Below, in pieces: positions 43,777 through 52,551 of a DNA stretch of 64,000 nucleotides; the stretch's first letter is position 1; each line of letters begins with the position of its first letter. Location: the NCBI RefSeq assembly GCF_001613125.1, contig NZ_BDBT01000002.1, positions 248,001 to 312,000 on the forward strand, in the 5' to 3' direction. The DNA comes from Nocardia shimofusensis NBRC 100134. GTDB lineage: Bacteria > Actinomycetota > Actinomycetes > Mycobacteriales > Mycobacteriaceae. The position numbers were made by a program, and so were the translations under genes. A model generated the notes under the pieces. It was not told the DNA's origin. It saw only the letters and a program-made list of their open reading frames with translations, and searched no databases.

Positions 43777-44670
43777 TCACTGCTGTGGGGCGGGCAGGGG
43801 TGAGTCCACCTGGTTGACCAACCAGCGGCCGTCGGACTTCTCCATCCGCAAGACCATCGAGAGCTGGCCGGGTGAGGCTTGGCCCTGGGTGCCGACGCTG
43901 GTGATGGTCTGGCCGATCATGATGACGGCTTCGGCCGAGGTCTCGTCGCCGGCCTTGATGGCGCATTCCACATGTTGCACCTTGGAGACCACCTGGCCCT
44001 CGGTGAGCACTTCACGCAGTTCTCGGCTGGTGTCGTCGAACTGCTCGTGCCACTCACCGGTCGCGCCGTCGAGGACGGCGGCGAAGTAGGCGTCGAGGTT
44101 CTTCGCGTCGTAGTCGGCCAGACGGGGGGCGTAGTCGCAGGCGGCCTGGCGGGCTTCCTCGTGCGCGGCCAGCAGGGCTTCGTTCCGGCCGTTCTGGACG
44201 AAGAAGTAGCCTGCCGCGCCGACCGCGGCGCCGAGCACGATCGCCCCGATCGAGCCCGCGGCGACGAGCTTGGCGCGACCAGCGGCCTGGCTCGATCCGT
44301 CGACCGAGGTCGGCGCTGTCGCGCCAGCGCCCGCGGCGGTCTTCGCAGCATCGGTATTCCGCGCCGGACCCGACGTCTTCACGGTCTTCTCCGAACCCGC
44401 GAGCTCCGCCACCTCGACGGTCTCGGCGGGTTCCGCGGGTTCCGCGGCCACGGTCTCCTCCGAAGGCCCGGACTTCCGAGTCTTCACGGTCTCCTCCGAA
44501 GGCCCGGACTTCCGAGTCTTCACGGTCTCCTCCGAGCCGCCGGCCGTGCCGGAGGCGACCGCCTCCGACCCGGCGCCCTTACCGGAAGAGGCGGCATCCG
44601 TGCCGGAAGTAGCGGCGGCCGCGGACGAAACCTTCTCGGCCGAGCCCGGATCGACGTCGTTGTCACTCAT
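43777..44670 (-). CDS. Mce-associated membrane protein
   Basis: A 297-residue protein: a long Ala/Ser/Thr/Glu-rich cytoplasmic N-terminus (1-130), one transmembrane helix (AKLVAAGSIGAIVLGAAVGAAGYFF near 133-157) and an extracytoplasmic domain (LAAHEEARQAACDYAPRLADYDAKNLDAYFAAVLDGATGEWHEQFDDTSRELREVL) as in Mam proteins that stabilise Mce transporters. It is the last gene of the mce operon, 18 nt after mceF. The N-terminus contains a duplicated 12-residue unit SEETVKTRKSGP. Confidence 0.88.
   Translation of the reverse strand: MSDNDVDPGSAEKVSSAAAATSGTDAASSGKGAGSEAVASGTAGGSEETVKTRKSGPSEETVKTRKSGPSEETVAAEPAEPAETVEVAELAGSEKTVKTSGPARNTDAAKTAAGAGATAPTSVDGSSQAAGRAKLVAAGSIGAIVLGAAVGAAGYFFVQNGRNEALLAAHEEARQAACDYAPRLADYDAKNLDAYFAAVLDGATGEWHEQFDDTSRELREVLTEGQVVSKVQHVECAIKAGDETSAEAVIMIGQTITSVGTQGQASPGQLSMVLRMEKSDGRWLVNQVDSPLPAPQQ
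44452..44535. repeat. 36-bp tandem repeat in the Mce-associated gene
   Basis: Two exact 36-bp copies (44452-44487 and 44488-44523) are followed by the first 12 bp of a third. The unit encodes SEETVKTRKSGP in frame. The identity indicates a recent slippage or duplication event. Confidence 0.92.
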
Positions 44671-44688
44671 GGCGTGGGGATTCCTTGT

Positions 44689-45864
44689 CTACCGAGGTAC
44701 AGGTTGGGACAGCTCGTCGCCGGTCACGCCGGGCGGCGGGCCGGAGCCGTTGTCGGGCACGTTGGGCCGCGGGGCGTTGGCGGAGCCGCGGATCTGCAGG
44801 GCCGGGTCCTCGGTCACGCAGTAGTTGTAAAGACGGACCCTGGTGTCGGTGGTTTCGACGACGGGGATCTTCGGGACCGTGGGATAGTCGCAGGTCGGGC
44901 GAGGCCACGGGTCGACGAGAGTGTGGTAGGCGCCGTCGTGGGCGGGTACGCCGATCGCCGCCGAGCCCACGCGCAGGGCGGGGAACAGAGCTTCGATGGC
45001 GGGCTGGCGCAGTTTCGCGGCGCGGGTGATGGCCACGAAATTGGTGGTGAGGTTGGTGATCGGATCCTCGGTGTCGGCGATGAAACCGCCGAGGGTGGCC
45101 AGCTGATCGGGGGCGAGGTCCAGGAAGCGGCGCAGTTCCTGGTCGGCGGCGGTGAGCTGTTCGAACAGCGCGCCCGCGCCGGTGGTGAGAGTGGTCAGGT
45201 CGGGCTGGGCGTGCGAGGTGGTGTCGGAGATGACCTGCAGGTTCTCGATCAGCTGCTCGGTCTGCGGGAGCAGGCCGTCGAGGCCTGCCATCGCCCGGCT
45301 GATGCCGGAGATCATGTTGCGCAACCGATCCGGGCCGCCCGCCAGGGCCTTGTCCAGCTCGTTGATGATCACGTTGAGACGGTCGGGGTTCATGCCGCCG
45401 ATCAGCCCGCTCATATTGTTCAGCACCGACGGCACGGTGACCGGGGTGCGGGTCTGCTCGCGGCCGATCCGATCGCCGTCGCTCAGATACGGGCCGCCCT
45501 CGGCGTCGGGACGGAAGTCCAGATACTGCTCACCCGCGGCGGACAACCGGCCGACGGCGACGGTGCCGCCGACGGGAACCTTGGTCCCGGAATCGATCTC
45601 GGCCTCGGCGAGCACCCCGACCTCACCCGCGCGCACGTCGCGCACGATGCCGATGCGGCTGCCGCGGAAGGTGACGTCGTTGCCCGCCAGCAGGCCGCCA
45701 GAATTGTCGAGTTCGACGGTGACGACGTAGGAGCGGGCGAACGGGTTGACCCGCAGCACCTCCACGCCGAGATAGACCGAACCGGCGACGAGCACCAGGA
45801 TCAGGCCGATATTGGCCACCGCGATCCGGCGGGCCACCAGGTAGTTCCACAGCGGGATGTTCAT
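44689..45864 (-). CDS. mceF: Mce family protein MceF
   Basis: A 391-residue substrate-binding component of an Mce lipid importer. An N-terminal anchor (ARRIAVANIGLILVLVAGSVYLGVEVL) leads into the MCE domain (YVVTVELDNSGGLLAGNDVTFRGSRIGIVRDVRAGEVGVLAEAEIDSGTKVP), then the helical tail with DQLATLGGFIADTEDPITNLTTNFVAITRAA, typical of MceF. It would assemble with MceA-E as a hetero-hexameric channel across the cell envelope. The ATG at 45864 overlaps the mceE stop by 4 nt. Confidence 0.93.
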   Translation of the reverse strand: MNIPLWNYLVARRIAVANIGLILVLVAGSVYLGVEVLRVNPFARSYVVTVELDNSGGLLAGNDVTFRGSRIGIVRDVRAGEVGVLAEAEIDSGTKVPVGGTVAVGRLSAAGEQYLDFRPDAEGGPYLSDGDRIGREQTRTPVTVPSVLNNMSGLIGGMNPDRLNVIINELDKALAGGPDRLRNMISGISRAMAGLDGLLPQTEQLIENLQVISDTTSHAQPDLTTLTTGAGALFEQLTAADQELRRFLDLAPDQLATLGGFIADTEDPITNLTTNFVAITRAAKLRQPAIEALFPALRVGSAAIGVPAHDGAYHTLVDPWPRPTCDYPTVPKIPVVETTDTRVRLYNYCVTEDPALQIRGSANAPRPNVPDNGSGPPPGVTGDELSQPVPR

Positions 45865-46976
45865 CGGCCGCCCTCCTGCTGCTGCGGCGGGCTGTTGAGC
45901 CTGCCGATGACCTTCTCGAGCACCTGCGCCAGGCTGCCGATGAACAGCGGCACATCGTTGAGCTCGGGCGCGCGGCTGCCCGAGGGGTCGGTCAGCGCGC
46001 CGATGCTCAGGTAGGACACGGTGGCCGCCACGGCCAGGCCCTCACCACGGAACGAGGCCGCGACCGAGGGGTAGACCTCCTCGTAGCGCTGCAGCAGCTG
46101 CCCGAGGTCGTCGCCCATCTGGGTGAATCCGCCCATCAGCGCCTTGATGCTCTCGAAGAGGCCGACGAAGTCGGGACCGGTGGTCTCGGTGAAGTCGCCG
46201 AGCGCGGCCATGGTCACCGAGACCTTGCCCATCAGCGCCGAGATGTCCCGGTTGTTCTCGGCCAGCAGGCCCAGCAGCGCGGGGAAGGTGTCGGCGGCAC
46301 GGCCGAGTTGTTCCTTGCGGGCGGCCAGTTCACCGGTCAGGACGTTGACGCCGTGCAGCACGCTGTCGATGTCGGTGGTGCGCTGGTTGAGCGCGGAGAT
46401 GGCGGCGCCGAGTTCGTTGAGCAGGTGCGCCAGTTGCGGTGCGCGACCGGCGAACATCGAGTTCATCTCGGAGGTGATCTTGGCGGCCTGGTTGAGACCG
46501 CCGCCGTTGAGCAGCATCGAGATGGAAACCATCAGCTGCTCCACCGACGCGCCCGCCGAGGTCAGCTCCACGCCGATGGTGTCGCCGGGGCGAAGCAACT
46601 CGGCGTTCGGGTCGGCCTCGGGCAGGGTCATCGCGATGAAGATGTCGCCGAGCGGGGTGGCCTGGCGCAGTTCGGCGGTGGTGCCGCGCGGCAGGTCGAT
46701 GCCCTCGCGGATCTCGAGCTCCACCTCGGCGAGGAAATTGGTGGTGCTGATCGCCGAGACGACGCCGATGTCGGTGCCGCCGATGCGCACGTGGGCGCGT
46801 TCGGGCAGGTTCAGCGCGTCGGTGAACACCGCGTTGATCTTGTAGCCGGGGCCGCCGATGCCCGGCTTGGGCAACGGGACGTTGTCCACGGTGACCGCGC
46901 AGCCAGTGGCGCCGGTGAACACGGCCAGGCTCAGCACGACGGCGGCCAGGCGGGAGGTGAAGGCGCGGGCGCTCAT
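45861..46976 (-). CDS. mceE: Mce family lipoprotein MceE
   Basis: A 371-residue lipoprotein subunit of the Mce transporter. The N-terminus SRLAAVVLSLAVFTGATGCAVTVDNVPLPKPG ends a signal peptide at cysteine 26, followed by the MCE domain (YKINAVFTDALNLPERAHVRIGGTDIGVVSAISTTNFLAEVELEI). The position in the operon and the NVPLPKPG segment fit MceE. The ATG at 46976 overlaps the mceD stop as ATGA; an upstream in-frame extension is only the mceD tail in another frame. Confidence 0.92.
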   Translation of the reverse strand: MSARAFTSRLAAVVLSLAVFTGATGCAVTVDNVPLPKPGIGGPGYKINAVFTDALNLPERAHVRIGGTDIGVVSAISTTNFLAEVELEIREGIDLPRGTTAELRQATPLGDIFIAMTLPEADPNAELLRPGDTIGVELTSAGASVEQLMVSISMLLNGGGLNQAAKITSEMNSMFAGRAPQLAHLLNELGAAISALNQRTTDIDSVLHGVNVLTGELAARKEQLGRAADTFPALLGLLAENNRDISALMGKVSVTMAALGDFTETTGPDFVGLFESIKALMGGFTQMGDDLGQLLQRYEEVYPSVAASFRGEGLAVAATVSYLSIGALTDPSGSRAPELNDVPLFIGSLAQVLEKVIGRLNSPPQQQEGGR

Positions 46977-48091
46977 GAGGTCAGTCCCAGCAGCGCGGCG
47001 GTGAGGCCGAAATCGGGCCCCATGTCCATGATCTTGCCGGTGCGACAGCCGTCGGCGCGCATCTGCACGCGCTCGCAGAAGGTCGACAGCCATTCACCGT
47101 CGAAGACCGACTTGTCGAGCAGGCCGTGCAGGCGGATCGCGCGGTGCTCCTGGCTGGTCGCGTTGGCGAGGTTCTCGAAGAACAGCGGCGTGACGTCGAT
47201 CATCTCGGTGAGACCGCGGGCGTTGGCGCGCATCTGCTCGGTGATGGTCACGAACCGGGTGAGCGCGCCCGCCAGCTGGTCCTCGTTCTGGCCGACCACC
47301 GTGGCGGTGTTGGCGACGAAGTCGTTGAGCTGGGTGAGCACCGCGTGCAGACCGGGCGACTGCGCGCCGAGCAATTGCACGAGTTCGGTGAGCTTGCCAC
47401 TGAACTCGCGCACCGTCGCATCGTTGGAGGCGATGACGTGGGTGATCTCGTTGAGCTTGATGATGGTGTTGGAGATCTGGTCCTTGTTGGCGAAGCTCAC
47501 CTCGAAGGCGCCGGAGAGCTGGTCGAGAGTCTGGCGCAGCCGGTCGCCGTTGCCGTCGAGCAGCGGGAACAACACCCGGCTGGCCATCGGGCCGTTCTCC
47601 GCGTCGCCCTTCAGCGCCGCGCCGAGCTGATCGAAGTTCTCCAGGATGCGGTCGAGTTCCACCGGGACGCGGGTGCGCTGCAGCGGAATGTGGTCGCCGT
47701 CTTCGAGAACGGGGCCGTCGCCGGTGTAGGCGGGGGCCAGTTCGACGTGCCGGTTGGTGATCAGCTGTGGGGAGATCAGCGCCGCCATGGCGTCGGCGGG
47801 GATCTGCACATCGCGGTCGATGGACATGGTGACCTGGACGTAGCTGCCCTTGGGGGTCACCGTGTCGACACGGCCCACCGGGACGCCGAGCACGGCGACC
47901 TCGTTGCCCTCGTACATGCCGGCGACATTCTCGAAATCGGCGCTGATGCGCAGATGTTCACCGAGATACTGCTGCGGCAGGCCGGCGATGGAATCGGGCA
48001 GCAGCGAGCAGCCCGAGGCCACCCCGGCCGCCAGGCACAACGCGGCCAGTTTGAGGGCGGTGCTGACACCGAATCTGTTGCGAATGGTCAT
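46973..48091 (-). CDS. mceD: Mce family protein MceD (with lipobox)
   Basis: A 372-residue Mce subunit. The N-terminus ALKLAALCLAAGVASGCSLLPDS has a hydrophobic stretch ending ASGC with cysteine 28, so it looks lipid-anchored. MceD proteins more often have a plain transmembrane anchor. The MCE domain follows: LRISADFENVAGMYEGNEVAVLGVPVGRVDTVTPKGSYVQVTMSI. The gene shares one base with the mceC stop (TAATG). The role is as for the other Mce subunits. Confidence 0.9.
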   Translation of the reverse strand: MTIRNRFGVSTALKLAALCLAAGVASGCSLLPDSIAGLPQQYLGEHLRISADFENVAGMYEGNEVAVLGVPVGRVDTVTPKGSYVQVTMSIDRDVQIPADAMAALISPQLITNRHVELAPAYTGDGPVLEDGDHIPLQRTRVPVELDRILENFDQLGAALKGDAENGPMASRVLFPLLDGNGDRLRQTLDQLSGAFEVSFANKDQISNTIIKLNEITHVIASNDATVREFSGKLTELVQLLGAQSPGLHAVLTQLNDFVANTATVVGQNEDQLAGALTRFVTITEQMRANARGLTEMIDVTPLFFENLANATSQEHRAIRLHGLLDKSVFDGEWLSTFCERVQMRADGCRTGKIMDMGPDFGLTAALLGLTS

Positions 48092-49098
48092 TATTGGCAC
48101 CCCGGAATCGCTTGGACAGCGCACAGCCAGTTGTCGGGCAGGATCCACGGCGCGAGCACATCGCCGTAGGGTCCGTTGCCGAGCACATTGTTGAACTGCC
48201 GCATGGCCACGGGCATGGTCTCGTAGAGCCGGTCGAGGTTCTCTTTGTTCTTCTCGAGGCCCTCGGTCATGGTGTTGAGGTCGTGGATCAACGGCCCTAG
48301 CTGACCGTTGTTCTCGATGCCCATCTCCTGCAGCAGCGCGGAGAGGGCGGCGACATTGTCGAGCAGCTGGGCGAGCATCTGCTGGCGCACGGCCACCGCG
48401 TTGCCGATCGCCTCGCCGCGGGTGAGCAACAGCAGCACCGCGTTCTGGTTGTCGGCCACCAGGGTCGAGACCGTGTCCATACTCTTCAACAGCGTGTCGA
48501 CCTCGTCGCGGCGGTCGTTGATGACCTTGGCCAGCGAGCCGATGCTGTCGAGCGCGGCCACCGTCAGCTGCGGGGAATCGCCCATCTGGTGATCGAGGGC
48601 GTCGAGGGCCTGGCGCAGCTTGTCCGGGTCGATGCGCTCGATGCGCTCGAAGGACGAGCCGTACTGGGTGTCCTGGATGACCTTGCCCAGGTTGTAGGGG
48701 ACGGTGGTGTTCTCCAACGGAATGGTGTCGCCGGGCAGGCCGCTGCCGTCGCCGGGGAACAGCTCGATGTGCAGGCGTCCCAGGATGGTCGACATCTTGA
48801 TCGAGGCACGCGCGTCGGGGCCCAGCCGCAGATCGCCGCGCACCCGCATGTCGATGACGACCTTGTCACCGGCCAGCTTCACCGAGCGCACGGCACCGAC
48901 CTCGATGCCGGAGACGTCGACCGTCGCGCCCGGACGCATTCCGGCGGCCTGGGCGAACTCCGCGTGGATCGTCTTGTCGGACAAGCCGATCTGCTTGACG
49001 AGGCTGGAACCCACCAGCAAGAGCACCACGAACATCGCGGCCGCGACGCCCTGCCAGAGGAAGCGGTTGCCCGCCAGAAGCGTACGAATCCGTGCCAT
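48091..49098 (-). CDS. mceC: Mce family protein MceC
   Basis: A 335-residue Mce subunit with an N-terminal membrane anchor (LWQGVAAAMFVVLLLVGSSLVKQIGL) and the MCE domain (TIHAEFAQAAGMRPGATVDVSGIEVGAVRSVKLAGDKVVIDMRV). The helical region contains many heptad-like stretches that would extend the periplasm-spanning tube. The ATG at 49098 shares one base with the mceB stop (TGATG); it ends with cysteine-containing NWLCAVQAIPGCQ. Confidence 0.92.
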   Translation of the reverse strand: MARIRTLLAGNRFLWQGVAAAMFVVLLLVGSSLVKQIGLSDKTIHAEFAQAAGMRPGATVDVSGIEVGAVRSVKLAGDKVVIDMRVRGDLRLGPDARASIKMSTILGRLHIELFPGDGSGLPGDTIPLENTTVPYNLGKVIQDTQYGSSFERIERIDPDKLRQALDALDHQMGDSPQLTVAALDSIGSLAKVINDRRDEVDTLLKSMDTVSTLVADNQNAVLLLLTRGEAIGNAVAVRQQMLAQLLDNVAALSALLQEMGIENNGQLGPLIHDLNTMTEGLEKNKENLDRLYETMPVAMRQFNNVLGNGPYGDVLAPWILPDNWLCAVQAIPGCQ

Positions 49099-50129
49099 CA
49101 CCGGCACACCTCCGAATGCGAGTTGCCGCCGACCTGGGAGAACAGGCCGGGTGGCAGCAGCACGCCCCACAGCGAGACATCCAGGCTGCAGAAGTAGGCG
49201 TTGCCGTAGGTGCCGTAGCTGGTGAACCGGGCCAGCGAGTTGAGCAGACCGGGCAGCTGGACCGCCGCCTTGTCGAGCGCGGCGCCGTTGAGCAGCAGCA
49301 GCGCCACACCGGTGGTCGCCTCGTTCTGCGCGGCGGCCATGTCCGGCTTGACCTGGGCCAGCAGGCCCACCAGGGAGTCGGTGGAGGTCGCGACCTGGTC
49401 GACCGAGGACTTCAACAGCTCGCCCTCGGCGTAGAGGGCTTCCACCAGCGCGGTGGACTGGGTGATCAGCGATTCCAGCTCACCGCTGCGGTTGGCCAGG
49501 CCGGCCAGCACCGAGCTGAGATTGGCGATGACCTGCCCCAGGATCTCGTCGCGCTGACCGAAGGTGGCCGCGAGGTCGGCGGCCTGCATGATCAGCGTGG
49601 ACAACGAGACATTGTCGCCCTGCAGCGCCTGGATCAGCGTCTCCGACAGGGAGTTGATCTGATCCGGTTGCAGCACCGAGAACAGCGGCTCGAAGCCCGA
49701 CAGCAGTGCCGAGACGTCGAAGGAGGGCTCGGTGCGGTCCACCGGGATGTGCCCGCCGGGGTCGAGGGGTTCGCCCTCCCCCTCGCCGGGCACCAGGGCG
49801 ATATAGCGCTGGCCGATCAGGTTCTGATACCGCACCAGTGCTTTCGTGGTGGTGGTCAGGTGTTGCCTGTCCTGGATGCTGAAGTCCACCCGCGCCAAGT
49901 ACCCCTCGTCGAAGTCGATCTTGTCGACCCGGCCCACGCGGACTCCCGCCATGCGGACGTCGTCACCGATCCGCACGCCCATGACATCGGTGAAGGTCGC
50001 CGAGTAGGAGTGGGTGGTTCCCGGCACCGACCGTTGCAGCGTCGACCAGATGGTGTAGGTCAGCAGGATCGCCAGGATGGCGAAGAAGCTGAACCCCGCC
50101 AACGCTTTTCCGGATTTCACCTCACGCAC
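49098..50129 (-). CDS. mceB: Mce family protein MceB
   Basis: A 343-residue Mce subunit: anchor GFSFFAILAILLTYTIWSTL near residues 12-31, then the MCE domain (YSATFTDVMGVRIGDDVRMAGVRVGRVDKIDFDEGYLARVDFSI), a helical region and a C-terminal Cys-containing segment (NAYFCSLDVSLWGVLLPPGLFSQVGG) usual for MceB. The GTG at 50129 overlaps the mceA stop by 8 nt; an in-frame GTG three codons later is also possible. Confidence 0.92.
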   Translation of the reverse strand: MREVKSGKALAGFSFFAILAILLTYTIWSTLQRSVPGTTHSYSATFTDVMGVRIGDDVRMAGVRVGRVDKIDFDEGYLARVDFSIQDRQHLTTTTKALVRYQNLIGQRYIALVPGEGEGEPLDPGGHIPVDRTEPSFDVSALLSGFEPLFSVLQPDQINSLSETLIQALQGDNVSLSTLIMQAADLAATFGQRDEILGQVIANLSSVLAGLANRSGELESLITQSTALVEALYAEGELLKSSVDQVATSTDSLVGLLAQVKPDMAAAQNEATTGVALLLLNGAALDKAAVQLPGLLNSLARFTSYGTYGNAYFCSLDVSLWGVLLPPGLFSQVGGNSHSEVCR

Positions 50130-51678
50130 CCCCGTCCGTGTCGACGGTCTCGTCCAGCTCGTCCATCTCGTCCAGCTCGTCCATTTCGTACACAGTCACT
50201 TCACCGCCGGCCAGCACCGGCGTGAGCAGCAGCAACTGCGCCGCCGTCGGCCTGCCACCGACCACCGCCGCGACCGCCGCGTATCCACGCCCCGAGGCGA
50301 TGGGGCGCATGGTCGTCGCCGCGGCGGGAGCCGTGGCCGTCGGGTCCTGCGCCGGCTCCTCGACAGCCGGAGCCTCGACAGCCGGCTCCTCGACGTCGGC
50401 GGCGGGCGCGGTCAGCCCGGGGATCAGGGGCAGCCCGGGAATCGACGGCAGACCGGGAATCGACGGCAGGCCGGGGATGCCCAAAGCACCCGGAACCGTC
50501 GCGCCCGCATCGGTTCCCGGCAGGCCGGGCACGACCACGGTCGGCGCGGGCCCGGCGGCATCCAGCCAGCCGGGGCGCATCTGTTCCGGGTACACCTGCT
50601 CGGGGGCCTCGGTCGGCACGGTCGGGCCGCCACAGCGCGGACCGGACAGATCGCCGTAGCGGGGGCAGTCCTCGGCGGTGTACTGCTGGAACGGGGTGAA
50701 ACTCACGTCCATCTTCCAGACCATCTGTTTCTTGGGGCCCCAGGTGAACACCGAGGCCAGCGCGGCCAGGGACTGGTTGAGGTTGCGCGCGGTGTACGGA
50801 ATGGCGTCGGGATCCTCGGCCAGACCGCCGAACAGGTCCCCGAGGCCGGGCACCAGATCCTTGGCGGCATTCGGGTTCCGGGCGAACAGGCTGTTGACCG
50901 AATCCACGGTGCCCGAGGCGTTGGCCAGCAGGGCGACCAGATTGCTCCGGCGCTCGGTCAGGGTCTGCGCGGCGGTGACCGATTCGGTGAGCACGCCGAC
51001 GAGTTCGGGCGCGGACTGGCTCAGCGCGGTGGTGGCCGCGCCGAGATCGCCGAGCAGTTCCCCGATGCCGGGGATCGCCCTGACCTCGGTGATCCAGCGG
51101 TCCAGGCGCTCGATCGTCGACCCGGGCACCCGCGCGGCCGGATCGAGCGCGGCGGCCAGGGTGGCCAGCACCCGGCCCAGCTTGGCCGGCTGGATGTTGT
51201 CGAGCACGTCGCGCAGCACGGTCAGCGTCGTCTGCAACTGCATGGTCTCGGTGCTGGTGTCCTCGGCGATGGACGCGCCCGCGGTGAGCACGGCGCCGGA
51301 GCGGCCGTTGTCCACCAGCTCGATCGCGGAGACGCCGAAGATGTTGTTCGGTATGACACGCGCGGTGACATTCGCCGGAATGGTCTGCGCGGCAGCCGGT
51401 TCGAGATGGATGTCCACCCGCTGACGCTGCCCCTTGGCCACCACCTCGACGGCGTCGACCCGGCCCACGACCATGCCGCGGAACTTCACGTCGGCCCGCT
51501 GCGGCAGACCGTCGCCGGTACTGGTCAGGTCGGCGCTCACCGGCACCTTGTCCTCGAAGTAGCCGTTGTAGCGCAGCACGAGCGCGCCGAGCACCAGGGA
51601 GAACGCCACGAGCATGGCCAGACCGGCCAGAGTGAGCTGGCGCGCGGTCGCGCCGCGGCCACTGGGATCGAGTAACAC
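50122..51678 (-). CDS. mceA: Mce family protein MceA with extended repetitive C-terminus
   Basis: A 518-residue Mce subunit, longer than most MceA proteins. After an anchor (LTLAGLAMLVAFSLVLGALVLRYNGYF) come the MCE domain (VPVSADLTSTGDGLPQRADVKFRGMVVGRVDAVEVV) and helical region, then about 150 extra residues. The tail has IPGLPS repeats, a Pro/Ala/Glu-rich linker and an acidic end (EMDELD twice). The start is GTG at 51678, eight bases after the yrbEB stop, with AGGGGA upstream; in-frame starts farther upstream lie inside yrbEB. Confidence 0.9.
   Translation of the reverse strand: MLLDPSGRGATARQLTLAGLAMLVAFSLVLGALVLRYNGYFEDKVPVSADLTSTGDGLPQRADVKFRGMVVGRVDAVEVVAKGQRQRVDIHLEPAAAQTIPANVTARVIPNNIFGVSAIELVDNGRSGAVLTAGASIAEDTSTETMQLQTTLTVLRDVLDNIQPAKLGRVLATLAAALDPAARVPGSTIERLDRWITEVRAIPGIGELLGDLGAATTALSQSAPELVGVLTESVTAAQTLTERRSNLVALLANASGTVDSVNSLFARNPNAAKDLVPGLGDLFGGLAEDPDAIPYTARNLNQSLAALASVFTWGPKKQMVWKMDVSFTPFQQYTAEDCPRYGDLSGPRCGGPTVPTEAPEQVYPEQMRPGWLDAAGPAPTVVVPGLPGTDAGATVPGALGIPGLPSIPGLPSIPGLPLIPGLTAPAADVEEPAVEAPAVEEPAQDPTATAPAAATTMRPIASGRGYAAVAAVVGGRPTAAQLLLLTPVLAGGEVTVYEMDELDEMDELDETVDTDGGA
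50147..50190. repeat. 18-bp tandem repeat at the mceA 3' end
   Basis: About two and a half copies of an 18-bp unit (TCGTCCAGCTCGTCCATC on the plus strand) encode EMDELD twice plus part of a third unit, at the extreme C-terminus of MceA. Confidence 0.85.
50430..50480. repeat. 18-bp repeats coding for IPGLPS in mceA
   Basis: The unit GGGAATCGACGGCAGACC (plus strand) occurs twice near 50437-50472 with degenerate copies on either side. It encodes IPGLPSIPGLPSIPGLP in the proline-rich MceA tail. Confidence 0.8.
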
Positions 51679-51686
51679 CTTTTCCC

Positions 51687-52550
51687 CTATCCCGAGATCC
51701 GGAAGCCGGGGTCGATGCCCCAGATAGCCAGTGTCAGGAACAGATTCGCGAAGACCATCACGACGATGACCATCTTGATCGCCTGCCCGGCGGCGACCCC
51801 GACGCCTTCGGGGCCGCCGGAGGCGACATAGCCGTAGTAGCACTGGATGAAGGTCGCCAGCAGGACGAAGATCACCACTTTGAGCAGCGAGAAGAACACG
51901 TCGGTGCCGATGAGGAACTGGAAGAAGTAGTGGTCGTAGGTCCCCGCCGAGGTGCCGCCCAGGAACAGCACCGACAGCTTGGTCGCCATATAGGACGTGG
52001 CCAGGCCGATGGTGTAGAGCGGGATGATGGTCAGCGTGGAGGCGATCATCCTGGTGCTGATCAGATACGGCAGCGGGCGGATCGCGATGGACTCCAGCGC
52101 GTCGATCTCCTCGGAGATGCGCATCGAGCCGAGCTGAGCGGTGAACCGGCAGCCGGCCTGGATGGCGAAGGCCAGCGTCGCCAGGATCGGGGCCAGCTCA
52201 CGCGTCGTCGCGAAACCGGAGATCGCGCCGGTCAGCGGGCCCATGGTGAGCAGATTCAGCGCGTTGAACGACTCCATGCCGACGGTGATCCCGCCGAACG
52301 CGCACAGGATCACCACCACGCCGATGGTGCCGCCGCCGACGACCAGCGAGCCGTTGCCCCAGCCGATGTCAGCGGTCAGCCGCAGCACTTCCTTGCGGTA
52401 GTGCTTGAGCACGAACGGAATCGCGCCGAGGGTCTGGAAGAACGTGATCGCCTGATGCCCGAGGCGCTGATTCGCCTTGTACGGCACGGCCAGCGCGTTG
52501 CTCGCTATCCGCACGGGCTTGAGCGCGGGCGGGGTGTACTTGGTCCCCAC
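51687..52550 (-). CDS. yrbEB: Mce transporter permease YrbEB
   Basis: A 287-residue integral membrane permease of the MlaE/YrbE family with about five to six transmembrane helices (GTIGVVVILCAFGGITVGM, LAPILATLAFAIQAGCRFTAQLG, IPLYTIGLATSYMATKLSVLFL, VIFVLLATFIQCYYGY). The cytoplasmic loop RISEEIDALESIAIRPLPYLISTR is the conserved coupling element for the ATPase. It pairs with YrbEA to form the inner-membrane channel below the Mce tube. It starts one base after yrbEA. No MceG ATPase gene is in the window. Confidence 0.94.
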   Translation of the reverse strand: MGTKYTPPALKPVRIASNALAVPYKANQRLGHQAITFFQTLGAIPFVLKHYRKEVLRLTADIGWGNGSLVVGGGTIGVVVILCAFGGITVGMESFNALNLLTMGPLTGAISGFATTRELAPILATLAFAIQAGCRFTAQLGSMRISEEIDALESIAIRPLPYLISTRMIASTLTIIPLYTIGLATSYMATKLSVLFLGGTSAGTYDHYFFQFLIGTDVFFSLLKVVIFVLLATFIQCYYGYVASGGPEGVGVAAGQAIKMVIVVMVFANLFLTLAIWGIDPGFRISG

Positions 52551-52551
52551 C

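Noticed and set aside
44452..44535. 36-bp direct repeats considered as a CRISPR fragment
   Set aside because: The copies are contiguous without spacers and encode an in-frame peptide repeat in the Mce-associated gene.
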